This document shows, piece by piece, positions 9,858 through 19,842 of a DNA stretch of 64,000 nt; positions within the stretch are counted from its first letter, which is position 1, and the number at the start of each line of letters is the position of its first letter. The stretch is from positions 24,038 through 88,037 of the forward strand of contig PLSX01000231.1 of assembly GCA_003165315.1 (NCBI GenBank). The letters run 5' to 3'. Both the position numbers and the translations under genes were made by a program. The notes under the pieces are model-generated. The model did no database searches. It saw only the letters and a list, made by a program, of their open reading frames with translations, and had not been told where the DNA came from. The stretch is from Acidobacteriota bacterium (GTDB taxonomy: Bacteria; Acidobacteriota; Terriglobia; UBA7540).

Positions 9858-11966
9858 ATGACAAGAGACATCACAAGATGTTCCATTCCCGCAGCGCTGA
9901 CAATTGTTGTCCTGGCGCTCCTCATCGCAGGTAACGCCGGAGCCGTCACCGAAACTCCACAGGAATTACATCAGGCGAGGGCATGGACTCACGCGAGTTT
10001 TGCATCCACGGGAGCGCGTAAACACATCCCTCCTTTTTCATTTGTCTACGATGGCAGACCTTCCGCCGACTTGCTCAAACGCTGGAAATTCATCGCCGGA
10101 CCAAGCTCACGCGAAGGCAGCAAACGGCTGCAGAAATTCACCTATCGAGACCCCTCCACAGGCCTTGAACTCACCTGCGACATGACGGCTTACGACAACT
10201 TCCCCGCGGTGGAATGGGTTCTTTCTTTCAAGAACACCAGCGTCAGGCCCACGCCGATTCTGGAGGACGTGCGGGCACTTAATGCAACTCTTGAGGGAAG
10301 TTCGTGGGTGCTGCACCGCGCCTTGGGCAGCAATGCCGCGCCCACCGACTTTTCTCCGGTGGACCAAGTGTTGCCGCCTGGCACGCAGATCGATCTCGCG
10401 CCCACAGCAGGCCGGTCATCCGACACAACTTCGCTGCCGTTCTTCAATGTGACGGCCTCCGGGGAGCAAGGCTGCAATTTGGAGAAGGGGAACGCCCCGC
10501 AACTGGTCTACTGTGGCGGCGTGATGATCGGCCTCGGCTGGAGCGGTCAGTGGTCGGCAAGCTTTCGCGGTGCGCCGGGAGCCTTGCAATTGAAGATGGG
10601 GATGGAGCACACCCATCTGCGCCTGCTTCCCGGTGAAAGCATCCGCACCCCCCGCATGCTGCTGATCTTCTGGCATGGACGGGAACCGATCCGCGCCAAC
10701 AACCTGCTGCGCAGCTTCATTCTGGCCTATCACACTCCCCGGCCGGGCGGAAAGCTGCTGCAAATGCCCGTCGCCCACAACACGTGGTTTCAGTTCAAAT
10801 TCGGCAATGCGGTTACGGAAGAAAACCAGATCGACTTTGCCACTCTGATTCGCCAGAAGAAAATCGCCATCGATACTCTGGTGATCGATGCCGGGTGGTT
10901 TGAGGGCGGATGGCCGCACGGCGTAGGCAACTGGTTTCCCAGGAAGGACGCATTCCCGCGCGGGCTCGGGCCTTTGGGCCAGGCGGTGCATCAGTTGGGC
11001 ATGCGCTTCAGCGTCTGGTTTGAGCCGGAGCGCGTTTCCGAAGGGACATGGCTCTACACCCATCATCACGATTGGCTGCTTGAAGAAAGCAAGCGAACCC
11101 AGTGGCTGGATGGAAAAGACAAACAGGATTTGCTGAACCTCGGCAATCCGGAGGCCCGGCACTGGCTGACCGATATGATATCCGACGCCATCGACCAGGA
11201 TGGGATCGATATCTTCCGGCATGACTTTAATATGGATCCACTGACGTTTTGGCGAAAGGCCGACGCGCCTGACCGCCAGGGAATCAGCGAGATTCGTTAT
11301 GTCGAGGGACTCTACTCCTTTTGGGACGAATTGCTCCGCCGGCATCCCAACCTCCTGATCGACAATTGCTCAAGTGGCGGACGCAGGATTGACCTGGAGA
11401 CTTCTTCACGCAGCGTGCCTCTATGGCGCTCGGATCTATTCGGCAATACGGTTGGTGAACAGGCCCTTGGGCTGGGACTCAACCTCTGGGTTCCACTCAG
11501 CTCGGGCGGGTTGTTCATTCACTCCTACTATCCCCCGGACCTGTATGAGGCTCGCAGCACCATGAGCTCAGGGATCATTTTTCTCTGGAATGTCCGCAAC
11601 TCTGATTTCAAAGCTGAATTGGCGCAGAAAATTGCGAATGAGGCAGAAGCTTTTTCAAAATATTACTATGGCGACGTGTACCCACTCACGCCCATCACCA
11701 CAGACGAAAAAGATTGGCTGAGTTATCAGTGTGATCGGCCCGACCTCGGCGAAGGTATGGTCATGGCTCTCAGGCGCAAGTTGGCTATTGCGGATACCGT
11801 CACCGTTAGGCTGCAAGGGCTTAAACCCGGGAAAACATACGAAGTGGAAGACATCGATAATGGAAGGAAACAATTCGTCACCGGAAAGGAACTGGCAGCC
11901 GGTCTCCGCATCAATTTGGCGAATCCCCAAAGCTCGTCATTGTTGGTCTACCGGGAGGCGAAGTGA
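9858..11966 (+). CDS. Secreted alpha-galactosidase, GH36-like
   Basis: 702 aa with N-terminal signal; HNTWFQFKF, LVIDAGWF, FSVWFEPERVS, DIFRHDFN, LLIDNCSSGGRRIDLE, PLWRSD. Confidence 0.92.
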   Translation: MTRDITRCSIPAALTIVVLALLIAGNAGAVTETPQELHQARAWTHASFASTGARKHIPPFSFVYDGRPSADLLKRWKFIAGPSSREGSKRLQKFTYRDPSTGLELTCDMTAYDNFPAVEWVLSFKNTSVRPTPILEDVRALNATLEGSSWVLHRALGSNAAPTDFSPVDQVLPPGTQIDLAPTAGRSSDTTSLPFFNVTASGEQGCNLEKGNAPQLVYCGGVMIGLGWSGQWSASFRGAPGALQLKMGMEHTHLRLLPGESIRTPRMLLIFWHGREPIRANNLLRSFILAYHTPRPGGKLLQMPVAHNTWFQFKFGNAVTEENQIDFATLIRQKKIAIDTLVIDAGWFEGGWPHGVGNWFPRKDAFPRGLGPLGQAVHQLGMRFSVWFEPERVSEGTWLYTHHHDWLLEESKRTQWLDGKDKQDLLNLGNPEARHWLTDMISDAIDQDGIDIFRHDFNMDPLTFWRKADAPDRQGISEIRYVEGLYSFWDELLRRHPNLLIDNCSSGGRRIDLETSSRSVPLWRSDLFGNTVGEQALGLGLNLWVPLSSGGLFIHSYYPPDLYEARSTMSSGIIFLWNVRNSDFKAELAQKIANEAEAFSKYYYGDVYPLTPITTDEKDWLSYQCDRPDLGEGMVMALRRKLAIADTVTVRLQGLKPGKTYEVEDIDNGRKQFVTGKELAAGLRINLANPQSSSLLVYREAK

Positions 11967-12653
11967 GCATGCCCTGAGAATCGGTGCTGAATTATCCCAA
12001 TCCGAAATTCACTCCCGTGCAATCCATGCTGTTTGGGTGATCAATGGCGAGGTATATGCGCAGCGACAAACGGTAGGAAACCACGAAACCCAGCCCGGTG
12101 GACAATACTGGAAATCAACTGAGAGGACCTCGCACCAAATTGGCGCGGCCGGAGTAGTCCGGCCTCTACTTAGGTTTTGAGAATGTGGACCGCTACAAAA
12201 CTATAACCATCGAATTTCTCGGGGAAGAGAGAACGGAAACCATGACCACGCCGCCCAACGTCGCGCCAGCAAACACCGTAGTTCTGGGGGAACTGTCCGC
12301 CGACGGTGCCGTCTTCAACATGGAGTTTCGCGGCAATACGTTGGTGGGACTCACGCCGCCGCGTGCTACCGGCTCATGGCTTTACCGACCACGCCCTGCT
12401 CAAATAGGCGCGAAAGAAGCACCGATGAAAGAGGTCACGAGGTATGTGACTTCTTTCCAATTGCGATGGTAGGATCTCGTTTGTCCGGTAAGAGAAGAGC
12501 AGCCCCGTTCTGGAGATCCACGTTACACTTGCGCTTCCTTGCTCCGAATCGAAAGTTCCGGGTCGAACTGCGAATTCCTTCCTTCCCCTAATTCCATTTC
12601 CCCTCGCTCCTTTGGAAGTAGCGGATCATGCACGCAGGGCTTGACGCGGGAGG

Positions 12654-13568
12654 TTATTTCGCCTGAGTCAATCGCAACCCCGTGAGTGAGGGTGCAAGAG
12701 AAGATGGCAGATAGGCGACGCCGTATGCAGATACTCCCGGGGCAAAGCCTTCCTGCCGGTGGATGATTTTCGCGGGAGTAAAGATGTTGGCCGAACCGGC
12801 AGAGTAGGGCAAGGCAGCTTCAATGGTGGCGCCCAAGGGATATTCATTACGGGCGAGGAAGCGGAAACCGCCGCGCGATACATTTTCCGTAGTCACGACT
12901 TCATTGCCACCCTTGGGGTTACGGACGCAGGCATCTACTTTCAGTTTGATGCGCGGCGACTTCCGTTCCTGCCTGGTATGGCGGTGGTCGGCAGCCTCTC
13001 GAATGGCCGGAAACAGCTCCTCACTTGCCGCAGCCCGCGTCCACAGGCTGGGTTTGTTGCATTTCTGGCAAGGGCGTGTAAGGCATTCATTGGCTAATAG
13101 GACTTCCAGCTCAAAAACGTCGAGGTGGGCAACCTGCTGCGCGCCACAACTGGTGCACTCAAGGAAAACCCGGGCCGCAGCACTCTCCGAACCATCAAGG
13201 AGAGGGAAATCGACGCCCCAGAAGTTTACTTCCTGATGGATGAAGGCAATGGCATAATGGCAACCATCCTCATCTCCTGTAATAAGGCCCACCACGCGTG
13301 CCCCCGCGTCCATGCCTGTCTTGATGCATCGGATCGCAAGCAATTGCCGCGGTGCCAGCTTCTGATGGGAAAGGATTTTGGCACCCCGACGGCTGATCAC
13401 CAGGGTTTGCGTCGCTTCTGCGAACTTCATGCCCGTCGGATTGGTCCCTGTGATGACAATTGGGAGCTCCAGGTAAATGCGATCACTGCTGCGGGTCATT
13501 TGGCCCACGGTGTCAACCACTTCGGAAGAAGAAGTCGGAATCGTCATAGGTTGGGAACTCAATTTCAA
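12654..13568 (-). CDS. Tandem PilZ-domain protein with central Zn-ribbon-like insert (same architecture as 8469-9317)
   Basis: 304 aa; RSSDRIYLELPIVI..VISRRGAKI, CTSCG...CQKCNKPSLW, RQERKSPRIKLKVDACV..ENVSRGGFRF. Confidence 0.75.
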   Translation of the reverse strand: MKLSSQPMTIPTSSSEVVDTVGQMTRSSDRIYLELPIVITGTNPTGMKFAEATQTLVISRRGAKILSHQKLAPRQLLAIRCIKTGMDAGARVVGLITGDEDGCHYAIAFIHQEVNFWGVDFPLLDGSESAAARVFLECTSCGAQQVAHLDVFELEVLLANECLTRPCQKCNKPSLWTRAAASEELFPAIREAADHRHTRQERKSPRIKLKVDACVRNPKGGNEVVTTENVSRGGFRFLARNEYPLGATIEAALPYSAGSANIFTPAKIIHRQEGFAPGVSAYGVAYLPSSLAPSLTGLRLTQAK

Positions 13569-14253
13569 ACCCTCCTGGGCCGGAGATTGTATGCTGGCCC
13601 ACTAGCTTGGTTCAACATCAAATACCTGTCATTATCGAAAAAAGGGTTATAAAATGGGAAAAACAGTCACTTTCGTCAAGAATATTGAATTTATTACACG
13701 GAATATGGGGAAATGCGATATTCACACAGGCCTCCAGTGGGCTTTGCGTCAGCGAAATCCTACGACAAAATAGTGCGGGAATTCCTCATGAAATCTCTGG
13801 CCATTAAAAGGAAACCGAATGAATTGACCCCGCCGCGGCATTTCCTCCGTTCTCTTGCTTGAAAAATGGAAATGCATATTTAGTATCATACGTTTGCAGA
13901 CTAATCCCTCTAATCCTTGGTGCAACTTGCAAATACCACTTTGTTTGCCAAGTGGCTTGTAATGAATGTTCTGCGGAGAACATCCAGCCGATAGAGGAAG
14001 AAGAAACCTGGGCAGCCTCGGAAAACGCCTAGCATAGGTACCACCCTGCTGATTGTCCCCCCCTCTCGAGCGCGGCCAACGATCCAAGTGACTTGTTGTC
14101 ATGCCATTATAGTCCTTTCAGTCCAAACCGCTGACCCGGCGCATAAATTAATGAAGATAAGCCTTGCAACCCGCCCAAATGGTCAGTAGCCTTATAAGTC
14201 TGGGCTGGTGCCTCGCACTGGTCCATCAAAGCATCAAACGAATTGGAGCGGTC

Positions 14254-14529
14254 ATGAGTAAGGCAAAAGGTGTTGTGATTAATGGAGTTCGGTTCCGTCC
14301 TGGAGAAGTGGATTGGGAAGATGCGCACAGCACCACGCGGGGAAAGTTGCCCGACTTTGAGGCAATGCGTACCGCCAACACTTTTGTGGGCTCCAAGATA
14401 ACCTCAGCCGGCCTTGTCGCCAAAATCGGAAAGTACCTTCTGGTCATCACTGAAAAAGATGAAGCGCTGGAAGAGTTTGACTTCACTTTGATTCCTCTTC
14501 ACGCCAAAATCCAACTTCGGTACCACTAG
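14254..14529 (+). CDS. Small hypothetical protein
   Basis: Internal ATG of ORF 14164-14529 giving MSKAKGVVINGVRFRPGEVDWEDAHSTTRGKLPDFEAMRTANTFVGSKITSAGLVAKIGKYLLVITEKDEALEEFDFTLIP; coding-like composition, family not recognised. Confidence 0.5.
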   Translation: MSKAKGVVINGVRFRPGEVDWEDAHSTTRGKLPDFEAMRTANTFVGSKITSAGLVAKIGKYLLVITEKDEALEEFDFTLIPLHAKIQLRYH

Positions 14530-14780
14530 GGCCGTCGAAGAAGCTAAGGAAGTCGAACGAGTCGAAGGAGTAAAAAACGTTAAGATGGTCGAAGTAGTTT
14601 AGGAAGTTGAATGACTCACCACCAGTTACTTTCTGCCCCTATGAGCTTTTGGACTTCCTCAACTTAATGATCTCTGCATTGAATTGAAACACCCCTTCAT
14701 CTCTTGTCTTTAGCTCTTTGACTTCTTCGACTCGTTCGACTACTTCGACTTCTTTAACTTTTTAACCTTCTTCAACTCAC
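14530..14780. repeat. GTCGAAGAAGTCGAA-dialect inverted word arrays
   Basis: gtcgaagaagctaaggaagtcgaacgagtcgaaggag... and ...gacttcttcgactcgttcgactacttcgacttctttaac; the word gtcgaacgagtcgaag is present in both orientations. Confidence 0.9.
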
Positions 14781-14795
14781 CCCGAGGCCGACTTC

Positions 14796-15152
14796 ATGAC
14801 CAACTCAGCAAACATCAAATCCGCGCTCATTCAGGTGATCCATGACGGCATGGGCGCAGGCGATTCTGAATTGCAGCACGCCTTACTGCGAAAGTATCTG
14901 CTCTTGCTGCAAGAGAATAACACCCTTCCGGGAGCGATCTGTTTCTATACCTCGGGCGTCAAGATGGTGGTGGAGAGCTCGCCCGTGCTTGACGTTTTGC
15001 AATCGCTGGAATCGCAGGGTGTTCGCCTGATCATCTGCAAAACCTGCCTCGAACACTACGGCTTGCTCGAAAAGGTACGCGTAGGCATCGTCGGCGGCAT
15101 GGGAGACATCATCTCGGCCCAGTGGCTGGCGGACAAAGTGATTACGCTATGA
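14796..15152 (+). CDS. DsrE/YedF-like sulfurtransferase-like protein
   Basis: 118 aa; DSELQHALLRKYLLLLQENNTLPGAICFYTSGVKMVVESSPVLDVLQSLESQGVRLIICKTCLEHYGL. Confidence 0.75.
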   Translation: MTNSANIKSALIQVIHDGMGAGDSELQHALLRKYLLLLQENNTLPGAICFYTSGVKMVVESSPVLDVLQSLESQGVRLIICKTCLEHYGLLEKVRVGIVGGMGDIISAQWLADKVITL

Positions 15153-15236
15153 TCGCTGCGCAGGTCAAAAATAGCGACCGTACAATCAACGCCTAAACCA
15201 TGTGCGCCACCAGGCAGGCCGCAAGTAATGATTTCC

Positions 15237-15659
15237 TCAGCCGTCAGTGCAGTCACCGCGTACTTTTGAAAATGCACGGATGACTTCAATCTTGCCCTCG
15301 ATATTCCGATTAAACTCCCCGAGGTCGGCCGCGGGAATCCAGTATTCGCGATGAAGCTTCGCCCCCACCTGCTGAACCTCATAGCGGTTCAAGTACTCAC
15401 GGCGCACTCGAAAGCGTAAGACATAGCCCACGTTGCCAGACCGAACGTCCCTGGTGTTCCAATCACGGGCAATTTGGTTGGCATACTCTTCCTCGAGAAC
15501 CGGGTAAAAGATCGGCTGTTCGGGCAAGCGTGGTGGAAAGGTGGTAAATCCCGCTTGCCGGACCAAATCCAACTCCAGCGCACCCACGGGGCGGAACAGC
15601 GTGATTAATTCGTCGATTTTATCACTCTTCATCAACACCTGGCGTCGCACATCCAGCAA
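15237..15659 (-). CDS. Hypothetical protein resembling proteins annotated 'ADP-ribosylation/crystallin J1'
   Basis: 140 aa; LFRPVGALELDLVRQAGFTTFPPRLPEQPIFYPVLEEEYANQIARDWN...VGYVLRFRV. Confidence 0.6.
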   Translation of the reverse strand: MLDVRRQVLMKSDKIDELITLFRPVGALELDLVRQAGFTTFPPRLPEQPIFYPVLEEEYANQIARDWNTRDVRSGNVGYVLRFRVRREYLNRYEVQQVGAKLHREYWIPAADLGEFNRNIEGKIEVIRAFSKVRGDCTDG

Positions 15660-15662
15660 GCT

Positions 15663-16157
15663 TCAAACTTCAATTGCCCCACCGGTTGTTTTAGACTCAC
15701 GCAAACGGCATAGCAGACGAATTTGGCCCGCGTGGTAGACGTCGTGGAAGGCAACACCAAACAAAAAATTCACCGGAACGCGTTGAGTCTTCCTTTTTAT
15801 GTATTCGACCAATGCTTCACGCAGTTTACGATGCTCGGTCTCCAGCAGAGCGAGGTCAGCCCGCCAGGCATTTTCGCTTAATTCCACCGGACGTTTGAAC
15901 CAATTGCTTCCTTTTAGCACAAAGGATCCACGCTTGTCGCCGCATAAGCGCCGGCGGACGATGTACTTCCAATACGCCGCGTGGAGGGCAATTTCCCAGA
16001 TATTATGCTGTCCCGGCGATGGCCTCCACGCCGCCGCTTCAACCGAAACGCCCCGCAGCGACTGGCGCAGATTGGGCCCATGCCATGCCTTGCTTTTGTA
16101 TCCCTGGTCAAGGATTTCAAGTAGAACATCATCCCGAGGCTCTTGTGAACTTGGCAT
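15663..16157 (-). CDS. DinB-family protein
   Basis: 164 aa; PGQHNIWEIALHAAYWKYIVRRRL and GVAFHDVYHAGQIRLL (DinB metal-site histidines). Confidence 0.8.
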   Translation of the reverse strand: MPSSQEPRDDVLLEILDQGYKSKAWHGPNLRQSLRGVSVEAAAWRPSPGQHNIWEIALHAAYWKYIVRRRLCGDKRGSFVLKGSNWFKRPVELSENAWRADLALLETEHRKLREALVEYIKRKTQRVPVNFLFGVAFHDVYHAGQIRLLCRLRESKTTGGAIEV

Positions 16158-16247
16158 GATCTCCTCCTAGTGTCACCTTCCCGCCTTCACCCTTTAGCCT
16201 TCACTCTTCAGCTATTTTTCAAGTTGTATCTTCTGCCCATTCGATTC

Positions 16248-18500
16248 TCAAAGGCTTTCCTTAAAGAACTCCACAATCCGCTGGTCGACATAGCTCCGTG
16301 GAGCGTCTCCCGTGAACCCATGTTTCTGCCCGGGCTGCAAGTGAAATTCGTACGGCTTGCCGGCATTGATCAGAGCGTTCAGAAAATTGATGGTGTTCTG
16401 CATATGCACGTTGTCATCGGAAGTTCCATGGATGATCAACAGTTTGGACTTCAAATTTGCCGCGGCCTCCAGCGGTGATGAGCTCTTATACCCCGCTGGA
16501 TCTTCCTTGGGCGTGCGCATATACCGTTCCGTATAGATGCTGTCGTAAAATTTCCAATCGGTCACCGGCGCCCCCGCCGAGCCGCACTTGAAAACGTCCG
16601 GTGCATGCGTCAGCGCGTAGAGCGTCATGTAGCCGCCATAAGACCAACCGCGAATACCGATTCGCGAGCCATCCACATAGGGCAGCGACTTCAGATAGTC
16701 GACGCCCGCCAGTTGATCCTCCAATTCATGCTTGCCCATGTTCTGAAAGATGGCGGTTTCCCAGGCGTGGCCGCGCCCCCATGAGCCACGATTATCAAGC
16801 GACCAGATCAAAAAGCCACTTTGGGTCAAAAGCTGTTGGTAGAGAATATGGTCGTCCCACCGATTCTGGATCAACTGCACGTGTGGCCCGCCATATACAT
16901 CCACTATCACGGGATATTTTTTCGCCGGGTCAAAGTCAGCGGGCTTCAGCAATCGGGCATATAAAGTTGACCCATCGGCGGACTTCAATTCCACATCCTG
17001 GCTCTTGCCCCAGGCATAGTCCGCCAGATGATTGACGGGGCCGTCCAGCGTAGCGGCTAGTGTTCCGTTGGAATCGAGGAGGCGGGTCACGGGGGGCTTC
17101 TCGGGAGTGGAGAAACGATCGATCAGGTAGCGGCCGTCGGGAGAGAGGTCAAGCGTGTGCGTTCCCGCCTCCTGAGAGATACGCTCCATGCCGCTACCAT
17201 CCAAATGGATGCGGTAGAGCTGACGCTCGCGCGGATCGGGGTAGGTGGAGGCGAAGTAAAGCCAGTTCTGCTGGGCATCCAATTGGATAAGGGGCGCGTC
17301 CTGAAAGATGGGGTTGTCCAGCATCCACGCGCCGCGGGTAATCTGCCGCTCCAGTTTTCCATCGGCGGTGTAGAGATAGACGTGCTGCCAACCATCTCGC
17401 TCCGAAACCCACAAGAATTCGCGGCCCCCTTTCAAGAATTTCGGCGGCTCGAGCAAATTTACCCAGTAAGGATCGTGCTCGACAAACAGCACGCGATCGG
17501 TCCCAAGCCGCGGCGACCAGCGATGTACAGCGACATCGGTCTGGGCGCGGTTAAGGGCCAGAAAGCAGACAGCTGCACCATCCGGCGTCCACGCAAAAGT
17601 AGGCCCAAAGTACTCCACATGCTTGCGGTCGAGGGCAAATGCGGCAGGCTTTGCCGTGGCATCATCGAGCGCCACCACGTGCATTGATGGCAGTGGATTG
17701 GGGTCGCCCGACTGCGGAAAACGCTCGTGAACCAGCCTGACGTGCGTGGCCAGATAATCAGTGATGGGATATTCGGGAACGGGGCCATCATCGAGCCGCA
17801 AATAGGCAATACACTTGCCGTCCGGCGACCATTCGTAAGCGCGCGCGGTGGAACGATTGGCCAGCTCCTCCTCGTAAACCCAATCCAGCCGGCCGTTGTA
17901 AACCGTGGCGCTGCCGTCGTGAGTCAGTTGCCGCACCACTCCAGTTTTGATCTCCACAATGAGAAGATTGTGATTCTTCACAAAGGCAACGCGGTCGCCC
18001 GATGGAGAGAAAGTGGGAACCTCTTTCAGGACGCCATCGTGGGTGAGCTTTCGAACCGCTGCGGTGCGGGGGTCGAGCAGCCACAGGTCATTCTCCCCTT
18101 CCAGCAAAATCGCGTCACCACGTGGAGACCACTGGTAGGAATTAAGGTCGAGCTTCTCCTTACCAACCACGGTTTGGAAAAGTGAGGTTGTCCCATGAGT
18201 CTCCAGATCGTATTCACAGAGCGTGGACACACCTCGCGGTCCGAGGGTCGGGCAAATTTCCGTCAGCTTCTTTCCACCCGGCCGCCAACTGAAAGCACTG
18301 ATGCTGGGTCCGAGGATGGTGGACGGATGAATGACCTCTTGCAGCGTCAAGGGCTTCTTGCCGTATGGCGTGTATGAGGTTTGTCCCACGCAGGGAACAG
18401 GCGAACAAACAAAAAAGATTCCCAGGATAAAAAGATGGGTGCGTTTCAAAGTTAATCTCCTTCCATCCGAGCTCGACAGCTCTGGCCGTTGATGCCGCAT
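16248..18500 (-). CDS. S9-family prolyl oligopeptidase / dipeptidyl peptidase IV-like
   Basis: ORF 16248-18623; IGIRGWSYGGYMTLYALTHAPDVFKCGSAGAPVTDW (GxSxGG nucleophile) with N-terminal propeller and signal sequence. Start choice uncertain. Confidence 0.93.
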   Translation of the reverse strand: MRHQRPELSSSDGRRLTLKRTHLFILGIFFVCSPVPCVGQTSYTPYGKKPLTLQEVIHPSTILGPSISAFSWRPGGKKLTEICPTLGPRGVSTLCEYDLETHGTTSLFQTVVGKEKLDLNSYQWSPRGDAILLEGENDLWLLDPRTAAVRKLTHDGVLKEVPTFSPSGDRVAFVKNHNLLIVEIKTGVVRQLTHDGSATVYNGRLDWVYEEELANRSTARAYEWSPDGKCIAYLRLDDGPVPEYPITDYLATHVRLVHERFPQSGDPNPLPSMHVVALDDATAKPAAFALDRKHVEYFGPTFAWTPDGAAVCFLALNRAQTDVAVHRWSPRLGTDRVLFVEHDPYWVNLLEPPKFLKGGREFLWVSERDGWQHVYLYTADGKLERQITRGAWMLDNPIFQDAPLIQLDAQQNWLYFASTYPDPRERQLYRIHLDGSGMERISQEAGTHTLDLSPDGRYLIDRFSTPEKPPVTRLLDSNGTLAATLDGPVNHLADYAWGKSQDVELKSADGSTLYARLLKPADFDPAKKYPVIVDVYGGPHVQLIQNRWDDHILYQQLLTQSGFLIWSLDNRGSWGRGHAWETAIFQNMGKHELEDQLAGVDYLKSLPYVDGSRIGIRGWSYGGYMTLYALTHAPDVFKCGSAGAPVTDWKFYDSIYTERYMRTPKEDPAGYKSSSPLEAAANLKSKLLIIHGTSDDNVHMQNTINFLNALINAGKPYEFHLQPGQKHGFTGDAPRSYVDQRIVEFFKESL

Positions 18501-18685
18501 GAGCCCGCTGCCCATTCTAACCGGGATTTCCCACCAAAGATGATCTACATCCGGCCAAAATCGTTGAAAAGTCCAAATCTCCTGTCGGCAGGAAGGAGTC
18601 CTGCGGGTTTTCCGGCCACGCAATTCCCCGACCTTGATTGCGCCCGAAGGGGCCTGGGTATAATGTTGACCGGGGGTGACAACTT

Positions 18686-19813
18686 ATGAAGAAAGCGTTC
18701 CGGCAATTCAGCATTCTCCGGCCAGCGGTCTGTGCGTTTGTTTTTCTATTTTCGCTCAACGCCACGGGAGCGGATGCACCCATCCGCGTCGCCATTGTTG
18801 GACTCGTTCACGGTCACGTGGGGGGATTTCTGCGCGTTCTGCCGGGGAACGAGAGCGCCACGCTGGTAGCCATTGTTGAGCCGCAGGAAGCACTGGCCCG
18901 GCAGTATGCCTCCCGCTTTCACCTCGATTCCAAACTGTTCTACACCGACCTTGAGCAGATGCTCAACGAGCAGCACCCGGACGCTGTTCTGGTCTACACC
19001 ACCATTGCGGACCACCGGAAGGTGATTGAGATTGCCGCACGCCACGGAGTGAATTCCATGGTGGAAAAGCCGCTCTGCACGACCATGGCGGATGCGCTGG
19101 CAATCCGTTCCGCCGCCCGTGAGCATCATGTTCAGGTGCTGGTGAATTATGAAACAACCTGGTATTCAAGCAATCAGGAAGCTTTTGCGGAAGCAGGCCA
19201 AGGCAAGCTGGGCGATATTCGCAAAGTGGTGGTTCACGATGGGCACGAGGGCCCCAAGGAGATCGGCGTGGGGCCGGAATGGCTGCCTTGGCTCACCGAC
19301 CCCGTCCTGAATGGCGCGGGCGCGTTATTTGACTTTGGCTGCTACGGAGCCGATCTGGTGACGGTGTTGATGCATGGACAGGCCCCCATCAGCGTAACCG
19401 CCGTGGCGCAAACCGATAAGCCTGAAATTTATCCCAGGGTGGAGGATGACGCAACTCTGATCTTGCGCTATCCCAAGGCGCAAGCCGTGCTGATGCCTTC
19501 GTGGAACTGGTCGTTTTCACGAAAGGACATGGAAGTCTACGGAAACGGCGGTTACGCCATAACCGTCGGCTCCCATGAACTGCGCGTCCGCTACCGCGGC
19601 CAGGAGACGGAGTTGCAGATTACGGCCCCTCCCTTATCGAAGCCGGAGAGCGATTCGTTGGACTACCTTGCCGCGGTACTTCACGGCAGCATTAATCCAG
19701 CTGGCGACCTCTCTTCTCTCGACACAAACATGGTCGTGATGCAGATCCTTGACGCAGGACTCCGGTCAGCCCAAACGGGGCGAACCGTATCGATAACGCC
19801 GCTACCTCACTAG
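18686..19813 (+). CDS. Gfo/Idh/MocA-family oxidoreductase with signal-like N-terminus
   Basis: 375 aa; IRVAIVGLVHGHVGGFL, MVEKPLCTTMADALAI, VLVNYETTWYSS. Confidence 0.85.
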   Translation: MKKAFRQFSILRPAVCAFVFLFSLNATGADAPIRVAIVGLVHGHVGGFLRVLPGNESATLVAIVEPQEALARQYASRFHLDSKLFYTDLEQMLNEQHPDAVLVYTTIADHRKVIEIAARHGVNSMVEKPLCTTMADALAIRSAAREHHVQVLVNYETTWYSSNQEAFAEAGQGKLGDIRKVVVHDGHEGPKEIGVGPEWLPWLTDPVLNGAGALFDFGCYGADLVTVLMHGQAPISVTAVAQTDKPEIYPRVEDDATLILRYPKAQAVLMPSWNWSFSRKDMEVYGNGGYAITVGSHELRVRYRGQETELQITAPPLSKPESDSLDYLAAVLHGSINPAGDLSSLDTNMVVMQILDAGLRSAQTGRTVSITPLPH

Positions 19814-19842
19814 AACAAATCGGGACGAAAGGGGCATGACCC

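Noticed and set aside
12185-12472. 95-aa plus-strand ORF
   Set aside because: No recognised motif and weak coding signal; could be a small gene or decayed remnant but not supportable.
13749-14102. 117-aa minus-strand ORF in AT-rich gap
   Set aside because: Compositionally unlike a protein; no homology pattern recognised.
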